Position numbers and translations under genes: made by a program | Shown here: in pieces, positions 35,932-45,134 of the stretch | Layout of the letters: each line of letters starts with the position of its first letter | Position numbering within the stretch: position 1 is the stretch's first letter | Notes under the pieces: model-generated | What the model was told of the DNA's origin: nothing | The model's input: only the letters and a program-made list of their open reading frames with translations | Databases searched by the model: none | Assembly (NCBI GenBank): GCA_965222835.1 | Contig: CBDCUQ010000004.1 | Location: forward strand, 1,540,218 to 1,604,217 | Reading direction: 5' to 3' | DNA from: CBDCUQ01 sp965222835 | Lineage (GTDB): Bacteria > Pseudomonadota > Alphaproteobacteria > Rhizobiales > Hyphomicrobiaceae | DNA length: 64,000 bases

Positions 35932-37032
35932 ATGTGGAGCAGATGGAACTACCGGCGGCGCGCCGAAGCGGATCTCGCCCGCTGGCAGACCGAAGGCTGG
36001 GTGACGGCAGATGGGGCGGATGCAATTCGTGCCGACCTTGCAAACGCCGGTGGCGGCATCGGTTTGGCCCAGGCGCTTTCGGTCTTGGCAGCCGTCCTAA
36101 TCGGCTTCGGCGTGATGAGTTTCGTTGCCGCCAACTGGAATGACATGAGCCGGGTTGCGCGTCTGGCTCTTCTCGGCACTGGGCTTTGGGCGTCCTACGC
36201 TGCTGCAGCCTACCTCTACTCTCGCCAACTTGGCGCTTTCGGACACTCAGCGGTTTTGCTTGGCGCCTCGATATTCGGCGCCAGTGTCATGCTGATCTCA
36301 CAGATGTTCCACATCGATGGCAATCCGCCCGACGGCGTGCTGCTTTGGTTCGCCGGCACGCTGGTAGCAGGCCTGGCGTTCCGCTCCAATCCAGCACTTG
36401 CCCTTGCCATGGTGCTTGCTGGTCTTTGGGGCGGAATGGAAACGCTCCAGCGCGAGGAGGTGTTCTGGCCGTTTCTTGCCGCTTGGGGCGCCGTCTCTGC
36501 CGCCCTTTATTGGCAGCGCTGGAAACCCGGTGTGCATCTTTCCGGTATAGCGCTCTCGTTGTTTGTCATCACGCTTGGCTATCTCTTGAAGATCGATTGG
36601 CCGGCCCATCACCTTGTCGTCTTTATTGGTGCAGCGACCGTTGCGCTTGCGGTTGCCAGTGGGCGGTCGCGGCCGGATCTCGGCGGCCTGTGGTCCGGCA
36701 TGCTCGGCTACGGACTGTTCATCGCGTTCTGGGGCCTTTGGGCACTTCAGTTCTTCGACAGAACCGGCACCGGGACCTTCATCGTCCTCGCCATCATCGC
36801 GCTCACAGTTTGTCTTGGCGCCATCTGGTGGGGTCTTACCGCTCATGAGCGCGGTGCTTTGTGGCTCGGCTATATCGGCTTCTCGCTCGAGATTCTGGGA
36901 ATCTATTTCGAGAAGATCGGCACGCTTCTTGGGACGTCGCTGTTCTTCCTTGTTGCCGGCATTATCGTCGCCGCGCTCGCCGGGTTCGCGTATCGCCTGC
37001 ATGCCCGGCGTGACGCACTCGGCTTATCTTGA
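35932..37032 (+). CDS. DUF2157 domain membrane protein
   Basis: A 366-aa protein. The cytoplasmic N-terminus (ADLARWQTEGWVTADGADAI) and first membrane segments (LSVLAAVLIGFGVMSFVAANW) match DUF2157, followed by about ten more hydrophobic segments. The start was chosen where the DUF2157 homology begins; the frame extends 40 codons upstream without a clear ribosome-binding site. DUF2157 proteins are regularly encoded next to GDYXXLXY proteins, as here with a 14-base gap. Molecular function unknown. Confidence 0.8.
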   Translation: MWSRWNYRRRAEADLARWQTEGWVTADGADAIRADLANAGGGIGLAQALSVLAAVLIGFGVMSFVAANWNDMSRVARLALLGTGLWASYAAAAYLYSRQLGAFGHSAVLLGASIFGASVMLISQMFHIDGNPPDGVLLWFAGTLVAGLAFRSNPALALAMVLAGLWGGMETLQREEVFWPFLAAWGAVSAALYWQRWKPGVHLSGIALSLFVITLGYLLKIDWPAHHLVVFIGAATVALAVASGRSRPDLGGLWSGMLGYGLFIAFWGLWALQFFDRTGTGTFIVLAIIALTVCLGAIWWGLTAHERGALWLGYIGFSLEILGIYFEKIGTLLGTSLFFLVAGIIVAALAGFAYRLHARRDALGLS

Positions 37033-37046
37033 GAGGAAACTCCGCC

Positions 37047-37634
37047 ATGATCAAATCACTCGGCAAGTTCTGGATTATTGCTGGTGGCGTCGCGGTTCTG
37101 CAGACCGCCCTCCTCGGATGGATCGTGTGGGATCGCGTCGATCTGCTAGCGAACGGTCGTGAAATCACGATGAAGGTCGTCCCCGTCGACCCGCGCGACC
37201 TGTTCCGTGGCGACTACGTCATCCTGGGTTATGAGCTCTCACCCATAAATCACGACACCAAAACGGACGGGCCGCTGCCCGGTCGCCTTTACAAAGGGCG
37301 CGCGATCTACGTCACGATTGCGCCGGATGCGGACAATGCTTGGAAACCGGTTCGCTTCGACACGGCTTATCCGGAAACGGTCGCACCGGAGCAGGCCGTG
37401 CTGAAAGGCCGGGTTGAACATATTTACGGCGGACGTGCCTCGGGCAAATACAGAATCCGCGTACGTTACGGCATTGAAAGCTACTTTGTTCCCGAAGGTA
37501 CGGGGGTGCCAATCGAAAAGCTTGTGCGCGAGAAGAAGGTCGAAGCGCTTGTCGCCGTTGGGTCCGATGGCGACGTGGCGCTCAAGGCGCTCTTGTCCGA
37601 CGGAGAGCGGATTTCCGAGCAACCGCTGTTGTGA
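37047..37634 (+). CDS. GDYXXLXY domain protein
   Basis: A 195-aa protein with one N-terminal membrane segment (FWIIAGGVAVLQTALLGWIV) and a periplasmic domain that carries the family signature FRGDYVILGYELS. The ATG follows GAGAGGAAA, 14 bases after the DUF2157 stop. The two are a conserved pair in many bacteria, with no known biochemical activity. Confidence 0.85.
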   Translation: MIKSLGKFWIIAGGVAVLQTALLGWIVWDRVDLLANGREITMKVVPVDPRDLFRGDYVILGYELSPINHDTKTDGPLPGRLYKGRAIYVTIAPDADNAWKPVRFDTAYPETVAPEQAVLKGRVEHIYGGRASGKYRIRVRYGIESYFVPEGTGVPIEKLVREKKVEALVAVGSDGDVALKALLSDGERISEQPLL

Positions 37635-37642
37635 AACGACGG

Positions 37643-38107
37643 TTACTCTGAGCTCCCGAGCGGTGCCGACTGCTCAAGCGAAAGCCGCTTGTATTCAATC
37701 ACGGGGCAGCGATCCATGACGACTTCGAGACCTGCGGCCTCCGCCTCGCGTGCCGCCTCTTCGTTGATGACACCGAGCTGCATCCACACAACCGATAGTC
37801 CGAGTTTGGATTTGGCGCGGATGCAATCCCGCACGGCTTCGCGAGCGGCGTCCGAATTGCGAAAGATGTCGGCCATGTCTACCGAGCCCGGAATGTCCTC
37901 CAAGTTCGCATAGACCTTGCATCCAAAAAGCTCCTGGCCTTCAAGGCGCGGATTGACGGGCGTTACAATATAGCCCTTGGACAGCAGGAACTGCATGACG
38001 CCATGACTCGGCCGCGTGGGCTTGTCACTCGCGCCAACGAGGGCAATCGTATTGACCCGCGAGAGAATGCTGGCGAGATACTCGTCGGAGTAGTTTGTGC
38101 TGCTCAT
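37643..38107 (-). CDS. CoA-binding domain protein (YccU type)
   Basis: A 154-aa single-domain Rossmann protein. TIALVGASDKPTRPSHGVM holds the dinucleotide/CoA-binding glycine motif, then IVTPVNPRLEGQELFG and MADIFRNSDAA follow, as in the YccU/CoA-binding family. The start may lie ten codons upstream. Substrate and role are unknown. It is the last gene of a minus-strand run with the VOC, enoyl-CoA hydratase and secreted-protein genes. Confidence 0.85.
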   Translation of the reverse strand: MSSTNYSDEYLASILSRVNTIALVGASDKPTRPSHGVMQFLLSKGYIVTPVNPRLEGQELFGCKVYANLEDIPGSVDMADIFRNSDAAREAVRDCIRAKSKLGLSVVWMQLGVINEEAAREAEAAGLEVVMDRCPVIEYKRLSLEQSAPLGSSE

Positions 38108-38123
38108 AGGGCTCGCCGGACCG

Positions 38124-38567
38124 CTAGCGGGTGTCACGCGACGGAGGGGGCAGCGTCATGCGACCCATCTCGTCGAGCAGAGAATGAGGATTATATGCCA
38201 CCTCCCACACGTGTCCGTCCGGATCGGCAAAATAGCCGGAGTAGCCACCCCAAAAGGCTTTCTGCGCCGGTTTGAGGAGGCGGGCGCCGGCTGTCACCGC
38301 TTCGGCCAGCACGGTCTTCACTTCGGCTTCGCTGCGCACGTTGTGGGCGAGTGCGACACCTGGAAATCCCGATCCATCCGCGTCAACGTTTGCATCCTCT
38401 GCAAGTGCCGCGCGGCCATAGAGACCCAAAACAACGCCGCCTGCTTCGAAGAATGTGACCGATGGCTGGGAAGCTGCGGATGCCTTAAAGCCCAGCGCTT
38501 CGTAGAATGCGCGTGCCCTTGCAATGTCGGCAACACCGAGGGTAACGAGCGAAACGCGCGGCTCCAT
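38124..38567 (-). CDS. VOC (glyoxalase/bleomycin resistance) family protein
   Basis: A 147-aa protein of the vicinal oxygen chelate superfamily, with VSLVTLGVADIARARAFYEALGF at the N-terminus and KPAQKAFWGGYSGYFADPDGHVWEVAYNP at the C-terminus, two beta-alpha-beta modules. The Glu in WEVAYNP is a probable metal ligand. The ATG sits directly after the stop of the enoyl-CoA hydratase gene and uses GGAAGG inside that gene as ribosome-binding site, so the two are translationally linked. Confidence 0.87.
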   Translation of the reverse strand: MEPRVSLVTLGVADIARARAFYEALGFKASAASQPSVTFFEAGGVVLGLYGRAALAEDANVDADGSGFPGVALAHNVRSEAEVKTVLAEAVTAGARLLKPAQKAFWGGYSGYFADPDGHVWEVAYNPHSLLDEMGRMTLPPPSRDTR

Positions 38568-38568
38568 A

Positions 38569-39414
38569 TCAGAGGCCCTTCCAATTTGGTGCCCGCTTTC
38601 CGAGAAAGGCGTCGATGCCTTCGGCGGCATCGGCCGCCAGCATGTTCTCGACCATCACGGATGTGGCATAGTTATAGGCCTCGGCGAGCGGCATATCGAT
38701 TTGCTCATAGAATGCCCGTTTGCCGATCGCGACAGTGGCGGGCGACTTGGCCGCGATCAGGCGCGCCATAGCCAGCGCTTCCTCGCGCACCTTCTCTTCG
38801 GGCGTGACGCGATTGACGAGGCCGTACTCTTTGGCATCTGCTGCGCTTAGCATCTCTCCTAGCAGCAGCATCTCCATGGCGCACTTGCGGGGTACATTCC
38901 GAGTTAGTGCGACCATGGGTGTTGAACAAAAGAGCCCGATGTTCACACCAGGGGTGCAAAACCGGGCGCTCTCTGATGCAACCGCCAAATCACATGTCGC
39001 GACCAGCTGACAGCCAGCGGCGGTCGCGGTTGCATGAACGGCGGCAATGATCGGTTTTGGGCAAGACACGATTTGTTGCATGAGATGAGTGCAGCGCTGC
39101 ATGGTGCCCGCGAAAAAGGACCGGCCCTTGTCCGTGTCCTTACGCGCTGCCGTCATTTCCTTGAGATCGTGGCCGGCGCAATAAGCTGGACCTGTTGCAG
39201 CCAAAATAGTCACGTGGATTGACGGATCTTCCGAGACTTCCGTGATGGCGGCCGAGACCGCGTCCATCATGGCCAGAGAAAGTGCATTGCGCGCTTTGGG
39301 CCGGTTCAAAACGATGACAGCGATACCGGCCTCCGGCCGTTCGACAAGGACCGGAGCGTCAGCGGGCGCCGTGTCACGTCGTGGGGCCGTCTCTTGCGCT
39401 CCGCTGTCGCTCAA
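38569..39414 (-). CDS. Enoyl-CoA hydratase/isomerase family protein
   Basis: A 281-aa crotonase-superfamily protein. AVIVLNRPKARNALSLAMMDAV, GPAYCAGHDLKEM (oxyanion-hole loop) and IIAAVHATATAAGCQLVATCDLA are the standard blocks. The usual GG of the second oxyanion region is replaced by TAAGCQ, so the exact reaction is uncertain. A Pro-rich, charged N-terminal extension of about 25 residues precedes the domain. It overlaps the upstream secreted-protein gene by ATGA. Confidence 0.83.
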   Translation of the reverse strand: MSDSGAQETAPRRDTAPADAPVLVERPEAGIAVIVLNRPKARNALSLAMMDAVSAAITEVSEDPSIHVTILAATGPAYCAGHDLKEMTAARKDTDKGRSFFAGTMQRCTHLMQQIVSCPKPIIAAVHATATAAGCQLVATCDLAVASESARFCTPGVNIGLFCSTPMVALTRNVPRKCAMEMLLLGEMLSAADAKEYGLVNRVTPEEKVREEALAMARLIAAKSPATVAIGKRAFYEQIDMPLAEAYNYATSVMVENMLAADAAEGIDAFLGKRAPNWKGL

Positions 39415-40001
39415 TCTTTGGTCTCCTTTTCGTCCGCGTCGTCTTTTTCGGCGTCGCCCTCGCCGCGCAGGACGTCGTCTTCTGGCAGAAGCTTCAAAAG
39501 CTCGGCGAAGTTCTGTTTTACCACCTCGATGTTGCCTTTGTGCTTGACGCGCTCCATCGATTTAAGTTCCTGCGTGAGGTCCTCGATGGCGAATTTCTTC
39601 TCCTCCGCGGGGATCTCCTTATCGGCCTTGATCATCTCGAGATCGGCTTTTAGCCGCTCTACCGGTTCGGTGAATTCCAACGTCTTGCTATTGAGCCCAC
39701 CCATGACGTACGCGATGTTGTCATTGACGTTCAAATACTCTCCAAAGTCTGCAAAGCCATGCTTCTTGGCAACCTTGTCGAGATCATTTTTCAACTTTTC
39801 GTTGGGTTCATCGGCGCCTTCCGACAGATTGACGACCAGCGGTTCGAGGTCCGCCTGGGCCGCTATGAATCCTTTGACTTGCGCATCGGTCAGAGGCATC
39901 TGCTTGATGGTCTGGGCTTGAACGTTCGATCCGACGGCAAGGGCCTGCAACGCGAGCACCAGGCTGAGGATTGCGACATGGCAAGTTGGATAGCGGCACA
40001 T
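39411..40001 (-). CDS. Secreted hypothetical protein with helical repeats
   Basis: A 196-aa protein with a signal peptide (VAILSLVLALQALAVGSNVQAQ, cleavage likely after AQA). The mature part is helical and highly charged: MPLTDAQVKGFIAAQADLEP, then a Lys/Glu-rich stretch ending in an Asp/Glu-rich tail. Related periplasmic proteins are common in Hyphomicrobiales but I cannot name a function. First gene of the run that continues into enoyl-CoA hydratase and VOC genes. Confidence 0.6.
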   Translation of the reverse strand: MCRYPTCHVAILSLVLALQALAVGSNVQAQTIKQMPLTDAQVKGFIAAQADLEPLVVNLSEGADEPNEKLKNDLDKVAKKHGFADFGEYLNVNDNIAYVMGGLNSKTLEFTEPVERLKADLEMIKADKEIPAEEKKFAIEDLTQELKSMERVKHKGNIEVVKQNFAELLKLLPEDDVLRGEGDAEKDDADEKETKD

Positions 40002-40424
40002 GAGCGGGTTCTCCTTGCAATGTCCCCGATCGGGGTCCGGTGCTGATCCGGGCCGGAGCCAATGCCAACACTACGACGGATCTGTGGAGCGCCGCGTGAC
40101 AAACCACAGAGGCAGTCGCCGTCGCGTTCGACGATGGATTGTGGGGCGGCGGGCGGCCGGGCAGGTCGCCCCCATTCGGCACCAAACCCATCTGTATTGT
40201 GTGGTTATTTGTTACCGTATCAGTGGTATTATTCTACCTGTTATATAATAGATTGTTTTTGCTTTGTTTTCTTTGGGCTGATTGAAATTTATTGACAGCG
40301 AGTCGGCGTTTTAGTACGACGCGGACGAGCCGAGGCCGATCTTGAGCCTCGTTCGCGCGCTTCGCCTGGCGTTTCGCCTGGCTTACCGCTTTATTCCAAC
40401 CCCTGGCAGGAGTTCTGCCCAGTC
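40002..40424. promoter_or_regulatory. Intergenic region upstream of rplM with an AT-rich promoter-like core
   Basis: About 420 bases between divergent genes. The segment 40190-40300 is strikingly AT-rich, with TATAAT at 40244-40249 as a possible -10 element; no clear -35 hexamer is seen at ideal spacing. It probably drives rplM-rpsI. The 120 bases before rplM may form the ribosomal-operon leader. Confidence 0.45.
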
Positions 40425-40886
40425 ATGAAAACCTTCTCTGCCAAGCCCGGCGAGGTGGATAAGAAGTGGGTGCTGATCGATGCCGACGGTCTTGTCGTCG
40501 GGCGTCTCGCGGCCCTCATCGCCACCCGTCTCAAAGGCAAACACAAAGCCATCTACACCCCGCATGTCGACTGCGGCGACAACGTCATTGTCGTTAATGC
40601 CGATAAGGTAGTGTTCACTGGCAACAAGTACGAAGACAAGACCTACTATCGGCACACCGGTCATCCCGGCGGCATCAAAGAGACGACGCCGCGCCGTATG
40701 ATCGAGGGCAAGTTCCCGGAACGTGTGATCACGCTGGCGGTTGAGCGCATGCTGCGCCGCGGCCCGCTGCAGCGCCAGCTGATGCGCAATCTGCGTGTCT
40801 ATAAGGGCGGGGAGCACCCGCACGCGGCACAAAACCCGGACAAGCTTGATGTTGCTAAACTGAATCGCAAGAACGTGAGGGTGTAA
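40425..40886 (+). CDS. rplM: 50S ribosomal protein L13
   Basis: A 153-aa protein of normal L13 length. MKTFSAKPGEVDKKWVLIDA at the start, GRLAALIATRLKGKHKAIYTPHVD, and YRHTGHPGGIKE with PLQRQLMRNLRVYKG are universal L13 blocks. It assembles early into the large ribosomal subunit. The stop is followed after three bases by rpsI, the conserved pair. Confidence 0.98.
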   Translation: MKTFSAKPGEVDKKWVLIDADGLVVGRLAALIATRLKGKHKAIYTPHVDCGDNVIVVNADKVVFTGNKYEDKTYYRHTGHPGGIKETTPRRMIEGKFPERVITLAVERMLRRGPLQRQLMRNLRVYKGGEHPHAAQNPDKLDVAKLNRKNVRV

Positions 40887-40889
40887 GAG

Positions 40890-41369
40890 ATGGCAACAGA
40901 AACAAAGACCCTCGACGATCTTTCGGAACTGAAGCCTGCTGAGTCGGCCGAAGCACCCGTTCATGTGCAGAAGCTCGATAAGTTGGGGCGGGCCTACGCA
41001 ACCGGAAAGCGCAAGGATGCGATTGCACGTGTCTGGCTGAAGCCGGGTCGCGGTCAAATCGTCGTCAACGCCAAAGACTTCAAGGCCTACTTCGCGCGGC
41101 CGGTCTTGCAGATGTTGCTGCAGCAGCCGTTGCAGGCTGCAAACCGCACCAGCCAGTATGACATCAACGTCACGGTCGCAGGCGGCGGTCTCTCCGGTCA
41201 AGCGGGTGCGGTGCGCCACGGCATATCGAAGGCACTCACCTACTTCGAACCGGAGTTGCGCGGCGTTTTGAAAAAAGGCGGCTTCCTGACGCGTGACAGC
41301 CGTACGGTCGAACGTAAGAAGTATGGCCGCGCCAAGGCTCGTCGCAGCTTCCAGTTCTCGAAGCGCTAG
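40890..41369 (+). CDS. rpsI: 30S ribosomal protein S9
   Basis: A 159-aa S9 protein with an acidic alphaproteobacterial N-terminal extension of about 30 residues. AYATGKRKDAIARVWLKPG, the GGGLSGQAGAVRHGISKAL block and the basic tail ending KARRSFQFSKR, which reaches the decoding centre, are diagnostic. Co-transcribed with rplM and followed by a rho-independent terminator. Confidence 0.98.
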   Translation: MATETKTLDDLSELKPAESAEAPVHVQKLDKLGRAYATGKRKDAIARVWLKPGRGQIVVNAKDFKAYFARPVLQMLLQQPLQAANRTSQYDINVTVAGGGLSGQAGAVRHGISKALTYFEPELRGVLKKGGFLTRDSRTVERKKYGRAKARRSFQFSKR

Positions 41370-41394
41370 TCTTATTCGGCATCTCACACACGAC

Positions 41395-41432
41395 GAACAG
41401 CTCGCCCTTAACCGGCGGGCTGTTCTGTTTTT
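41395..41432 (+). terminator. Rho-independent terminator after rpsI
   Basis: GAACAGCTCGCC and GGCGGGCTGTTC form a 12-base stem with one G-T pair and a short loop, followed by TGTTTTT. It lies 26 bases after the rpsI stop and fits the end of the rplM-rpsI operon. Confidence 0.88.
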
Positions 41433-41553
41433 CGAGCGCGGCGGCTTGCCCATCCCCGTATTGAATGCCACATACGCAAGATGATCGACCGGCGCCGCTG
41501 CCGGTGCAGGGACGATACCAGCGTCGCCGGGCGCTGCATTCGGGGGAATGGGT

Positions 41554-42294
41554 ATGCTTGACTGGGTGATCACGGACGTCTTTCAAAACCTCGGGAATCT
41601 GTTCTCCCCTGAGTGGTACCGCGCCCATTGGGTCGCCCTCGTCAATGTGATGATTATCGATATAACGCTGGCGGGTGATAACGCCATCGTGGTCGGTATG
41701 GCCGCCGCGCGGGTTGCTCCTGAAAAGCGCGCCAAGGTGATTTTCTGGGGCATCGCTGCGGCTGTTATTCTTCGCATTCTGTTTGCATCGATAACGGTGC
41801 AGCTTCTCGCCATCGTCGGCTTGACGCTTGCCGGTGGTATCCTGTTGCTTTGGGTGTGCTGGAAGATGTACCGGCAGATTACGGTTGCCGACGTGCACGG
41901 GCCCGATGAGATAGAAGCGGGGCTGATTAACGGGCCGAGTCCAGAAGCAACACTCGGATTTGGTGCAGCCATCTTCCAAATCGCCCTTGCCGACATTTCT
42001 ATGTCTCTCGACAACGTGTTGGCCGTTGCCGGCGCGGCTAAGGACGAGCCACTCGTGCTGTTTATTGGTCTCGCCGTGTCGATCGTTCTCATGGCAATTG
42101 CCGCAAGGTTTATCGCCGGTCTTCTGGTCAGACAGCCCTGGATTGCCTGGATCGGCTTGCTCATAATCCTTTGGGTCGCGCTCGACATGATCTACTCCGG
42201 ATCACATGAGGTTGCCTGCCAGGCCTATAACTTCGGTTGCTCAGAGACGTTTTGGGACGGGATTAAGCATCGTCTCGGCATTGGGGGGACATAG
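41554..42294 (+). CDS. TerC family integral membrane protein
   Basis: A 246-aa protein with about seven membrane segments. NVMIIDITLAGDNAIVVGMA and IALADISMSLDNVLAVAGAA carry the two Asp/Asn motifs in the helices that define the TerC family, thought to take part in metal-ion export, including manganese. The second ATG was chosen because GGGGGA lies six bases before it. It is downstream of the rpsI terminator and upstream of argC. Confidence 0.9.
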   Translation: MLDWVITDVFQNLGNLFSPEWYRAHWVALVNVMIIDITLAGDNAIVVGMAAARVAPEKRAKVIFWGIAAAVILRILFASITVQLLAIVGLTLAGGILLLWVCWKMYRQITVADVHGPDEIEAGLINGPSPEATLGFGAAIFQIALADISMSLDNVLAVAGAAKDEPLVLFIGLAVSIVLMAIAARFIAGLLVRQPWIAWIGLLIILWVALDMIYSGSHEVACQAYNFGCSETFWDGIKHRLGIGGT

Positions 42295-42381
42295 CGCTCC
42301 ACCCGCCTCCCTGCTCAATCCTGCGTTGACATTGCAGCGCTTCAGGCCCAAAAGCCGGGTCCGATTGACGGAGCGTTCTCA

Positions 42382-43332
42382 ATGACAGCCAGCACGCGGC
42401 AGGCGAAACCCGCCCTTTTTATCGACGGCGAGGCCGGAACGACCGGGCTTGAGATTCGCGAGCGGCTGGCGCGCGTCGACGGGATTGAGGTCAAGAGCAT
42501 TGCACCCGAGAGACGGAAGGACACCGCCGCCCGTAAAGCTCTGATGGCCGATGTCGACCTTGTCGTCCTCTGTCTGCCCGATGACGCTGCGCGAGAAGCC
42601 GTTGGGCTTGCTGCCGAGCTTGGTGACGATGCACCCAAAGTTATCGATGCTTCGACCGCGCATCGGGTGGCCCCTGGCTGGGTTTACGGATTTCCGGAGC
42701 TCGACAAGGGTCAAGCAGCTAAGATCGCGTCGGCTCGGTGTGTCGCCAATCCCGGCTGCTACCCGACGGGCGCGATCGCGCTCATCAGGCCGCTCGTCGA
42801 CGCGGGTCTCCTGCCCAACGATCATCCCGTCACAATCAACGCCGTCTCCGGTTATTCAGGCGGCGGCAGGTCGATGATCCAATCCTATGAAGTGTCAAAG
42901 ACCGCCCCGGATTTCGAACTTTATGGGCTTGGGCTAGAGCACAAGCATATTCCGGAGCTGGTTGCGAACACGGGGCTGACCACGCGTCCGATTTTTGTGC
43001 CTTCGGTCGGAAACTTCCGCCAGGGCATGCTGGTCTCGGTGCCGCTTCATCTCAATCAGCTTCCGGCAAAGCCGAAAGCTGCCGATCTTCGCACCGTGCT
43101 CAACGAGCATTACGACGGGGCTTCGCTGGTGCATGTGGCCTCAGCCGAAGAAACGGCGAAGCTCAACGGGCGTATCGACGCGCTTTCGCTCAATACAACC
43201 GACAAGCTCGAACTGTTCGTCTTCGCGAACGAGCCCTTCCGGCAGGCCGTGCTTGTGGCGCGCCTTGACAATCTCGGCAAAGGCGCATCGGGGGCTGCGG
43301 TTCACAACATCAAACTGATGCTGGGGCTCTAA
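42382..43332 (+). CDS. argC: N-acetyl-gamma-glutamyl-phosphate reductase
   Basis: A 316-aa enzyme of the shorter ArgC type. It reduces N-acetylglutamyl phosphate with NADPH in arginine synthesis. LFIDGEAGTTGLEIRERL is the nucleotide-binding start. The active-site cysteine lies in VANPGCYPTGAIAL, and AVSGYSGGGRSMI and KHIPELV follow. Alphaproteobacteria typically have argC near rplM-rpsI, which supports the taxonomic reading. Confidence 0.95.
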   Translation: MTASTRQAKPALFIDGEAGTTGLEIRERLARVDGIEVKSIAPERRKDTAARKALMADVDLVVLCLPDDAAREAVGLAAELGDDAPKVIDASTAHRVAPGWVYGFPELDKGQAAKIASARCVANPGCYPTGAIALIRPLVDAGLLPNDHPVTINAVSGYSGGGRSMIQSYEVSKTAPDFELYGLGLEHKHIPELVANTGLTTRPIFVPSVGNFRQGMLVSVPLHLNQLPAKPKAADLRTVLNEHYDGASLVHVASAEETAKLNGRIDALSLNTTDKLELFVFANEPFRQAVLVARLDNLGKGASGAAVHNIKLMLGL

Positions 43333-43488
43333 GCGGCTCAGATGGGTGACTTCTTGCAGCGTGAATGTGCTGTTATCTGATTGAAACACTGGTGTTTTCT
43401 GTATCGGCGAAAGCCGTGTTCCATGTTCCCGGCGGGACAGACGGCAGGCGCGCAACGGGGCATTCTCACTCAAACATTGGAGTGAGCC

Positions 43489-43686
43489 ATGAACATCCTC
43501 ATCAGCATCTTCCTTATCGTTGGCGCCTTCGCCATTGCCATCCTAGCATCGAACAGGGTGGAAGCCCGCCCAATGCCGGACAGCTTCGCCGTTGGTACGA
43601 CGTCGATCCCGGTGGCGATCCAGCCGGTGAAGGGGCGTATCCCAACCGACGTTGCCAATTCGGTCCTCAACAACGTCAAGCTCTAA
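43489..43686 (+). CDS. Small secreted or membrane-anchored protein
   Basis: A 65-aa product. The ATG follows GGAGTGAG, a good ribosome-binding site. NILISIFLIVGAFAIAILAS is a signal peptide or anchor, and the mature part contains VGTTSIPVAIQPVKGRIPTD. No family recognised. It converges with the ctaA gene, one base apart. Confidence 0.6.
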   Translation: MNILISIFLIVGAFAIAILASNRVEARPMPDSFAVGTTSIPVAIQPVKGRIPTDVANSVLNNVKL

Positions 43687-43687
43687 G

Positions 43688-44755
43688 TCAGGCATAGCCT
43701 TTACGGAGAATGTGCCAATGACGTATGGCGAGACCGAGTACGATCGCGGCGCCGGCTTGGTGCACCAGCCCGAGCCACAGCGGTACAGCCATCAGCAGCG
43801 TCACGATTCCGAGTATCATCTGAATTACAATCGCCGCGCTAACAAGCGCTGCGGATCCGATTGCCGGACCTGCCCCAGGCTCGCACGTCAAGGCGATCAC
43901 GTGCACAACGGCCAGGACGGTTACGATGTACGCGACAAGGCGATGATTGAATTGTATCAGCGTCTCATTCTCGAATAAGTTGAGCCACCAAGGCTCCAGC
44001 CGCAGCAGACCTTCTGGAAAGATTGCGCCATCCATCGTCGGCCAGGTGTTGTACGCGAGCCCCGCTTTCAATCCTGCCACCAACGCACCCAACGCAACCT
44101 GCAAGAAGATCAGACCGACAAGGAGTGGTGCAAGACGTGCCGCCCAGCCGCTGATGTCTGGCGTACGGGCCGTGCTCGCATCACGTCCCAATCCAAACGC
44201 AATCCAGAGAATGAGGGCAAAGATCAAAAACGCTACCGACAGGTGAAGCGTAAGGCGGTACTGGCTGACGTCCACGCGATCAACGAGCCCCGAGCTTACC
44301 ATGTACCAGCCGATGGCGCCTTGCAGGCCGCCGAGTGCGAACACCCCCCATAGCAACTTGCCCAAACCGGGCTTCAGTTTTCCGCTCCACCAGAAGACTG
44401 CCAACGGCAGAGCAAATGCGATGCCGATGAATCGGCCCAGAAAGCGATGCGCCCATTCCCACCAGAATATGAACTTGAACTCCTCCAGCGACATGCCTTT
44501 GTTGACCTGCTGATACTCGGGAATCTGCTGGTACTTGGTGAAGGCATCCTGCCAATCGGCCATGCTGAGCGGGGGGATGACGCCGATAATTGGTTTCCAT
44601 TCGGTGATCGAGAGACCAGAATCCGTCAGGCGGGTTGCGCCACCGACTGTGATCATGGCCAGCACCAGAAGCGCCACAACGAAGAGCCAAAGGCGGACGG
44701 CCGAGTCGCCGTCTGCCGCCTCCCTTGTCACGTTCCGCACGCGTCCGGCCGTCAT
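43688..44755 (-). CDS. ctaA: Heme A synthase (COX15/CtaA family)
   Basis: A 355-aa inner-membrane enzyme that oxidises heme O to heme A for aa3-type oxidases. Eight hydrophobic segments are visible. GGATRLTDSGLSITEWKPI and WWEWAHRFLGRFIG carry conserved residues including a heme-ligand histidine, and a second half with IQFNHRLVAY and LGLVHQAGA repeats the four-helix unit. The start used follows GGAAAGAGGA; an ATG 20 codons upstream is less likely. Confidence 0.95.
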   Translation of the reverse strand: MTAGRVRNVTREAADGDSAVRLWLFVVALLVLAMITVGGATRLTDSGLSITEWKPIIGVIPPLSMADWQDAFTKYQQIPEYQQVNKGMSLEEFKFIFWWEWAHRFLGRFIGIAFALPLAVFWWSGKLKPGLGKLLWGVFALGGLQGAIGWYMVSSGLVDRVDVSQYRLTLHLSVAFLIFALILWIAFGLGRDASTARTPDISGWAARLAPLLVGLIFLQVALGALVAGLKAGLAYNTWPTMDGAIFPEGLLRLEPWWLNLFENETLIQFNHRLVAYIVTVLAVVHVIALTCEPGAGPAIGSAALVSAAIVIQMILGIVTLLMAVPLWLGLVHQAGAAIVLGLAIRHWHILRKGYA

Positions 44756-44868
44756 TGTCGGAATCCTCTTTCCTTCCCGCAGAGCTGTGATAGGCAGAGC
44801 CGGGCCGCGGGGCAATGCATGGGGCCCGCGCCGATCAGCGCACCCTTAACACAAGCGTGACGTTCACC

Positions 44869-45084
44869 ATGAGCATGCGGCTGAGAAAACTGGCTGGGAC
44901 GATCGCGCTGCTCGTGTTTCTAGCGATCTATGCGTTGGCGGCGATGCTGGTTGCCGTTGCCTTACAGGTCAACGCCACCAAGACCGTGGAGCTTCTTTAC
45001 TACGTCGTTGCCGGACTGGCGTGGGTGATTCCGGCGGGTGCGATTATCAAGTGGATGCAGAAGCCGGATGAACCCGCGTCCTAG
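44869..45084 (+). CDS. DUF2842 domain protein
   Basis: A 71-aa protein with two membrane segments (GTIALLVFLAIYALAAMLVA and LLYYVVAGLAWVIPAGAIIK) and the ending KWMQKP, which fits DUF2842, a small alphaproteobacterial family of unknown function. It is divergent from ctaA, and this neighbourhood is common in the class. Confidence 0.85.
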   Translation: MSMRLRKLAGTIALLVFLAIYALAAMLVAVALQVNATKTVELLYYVVAGLAWVIPAGAIIKWMQKPDEPAS

Positions 45085-45134
45085 GCTGTTTGGATTTGCG
45101 CGGGCGGTGGACGGGCGTTCCGTCGGGTCAATAT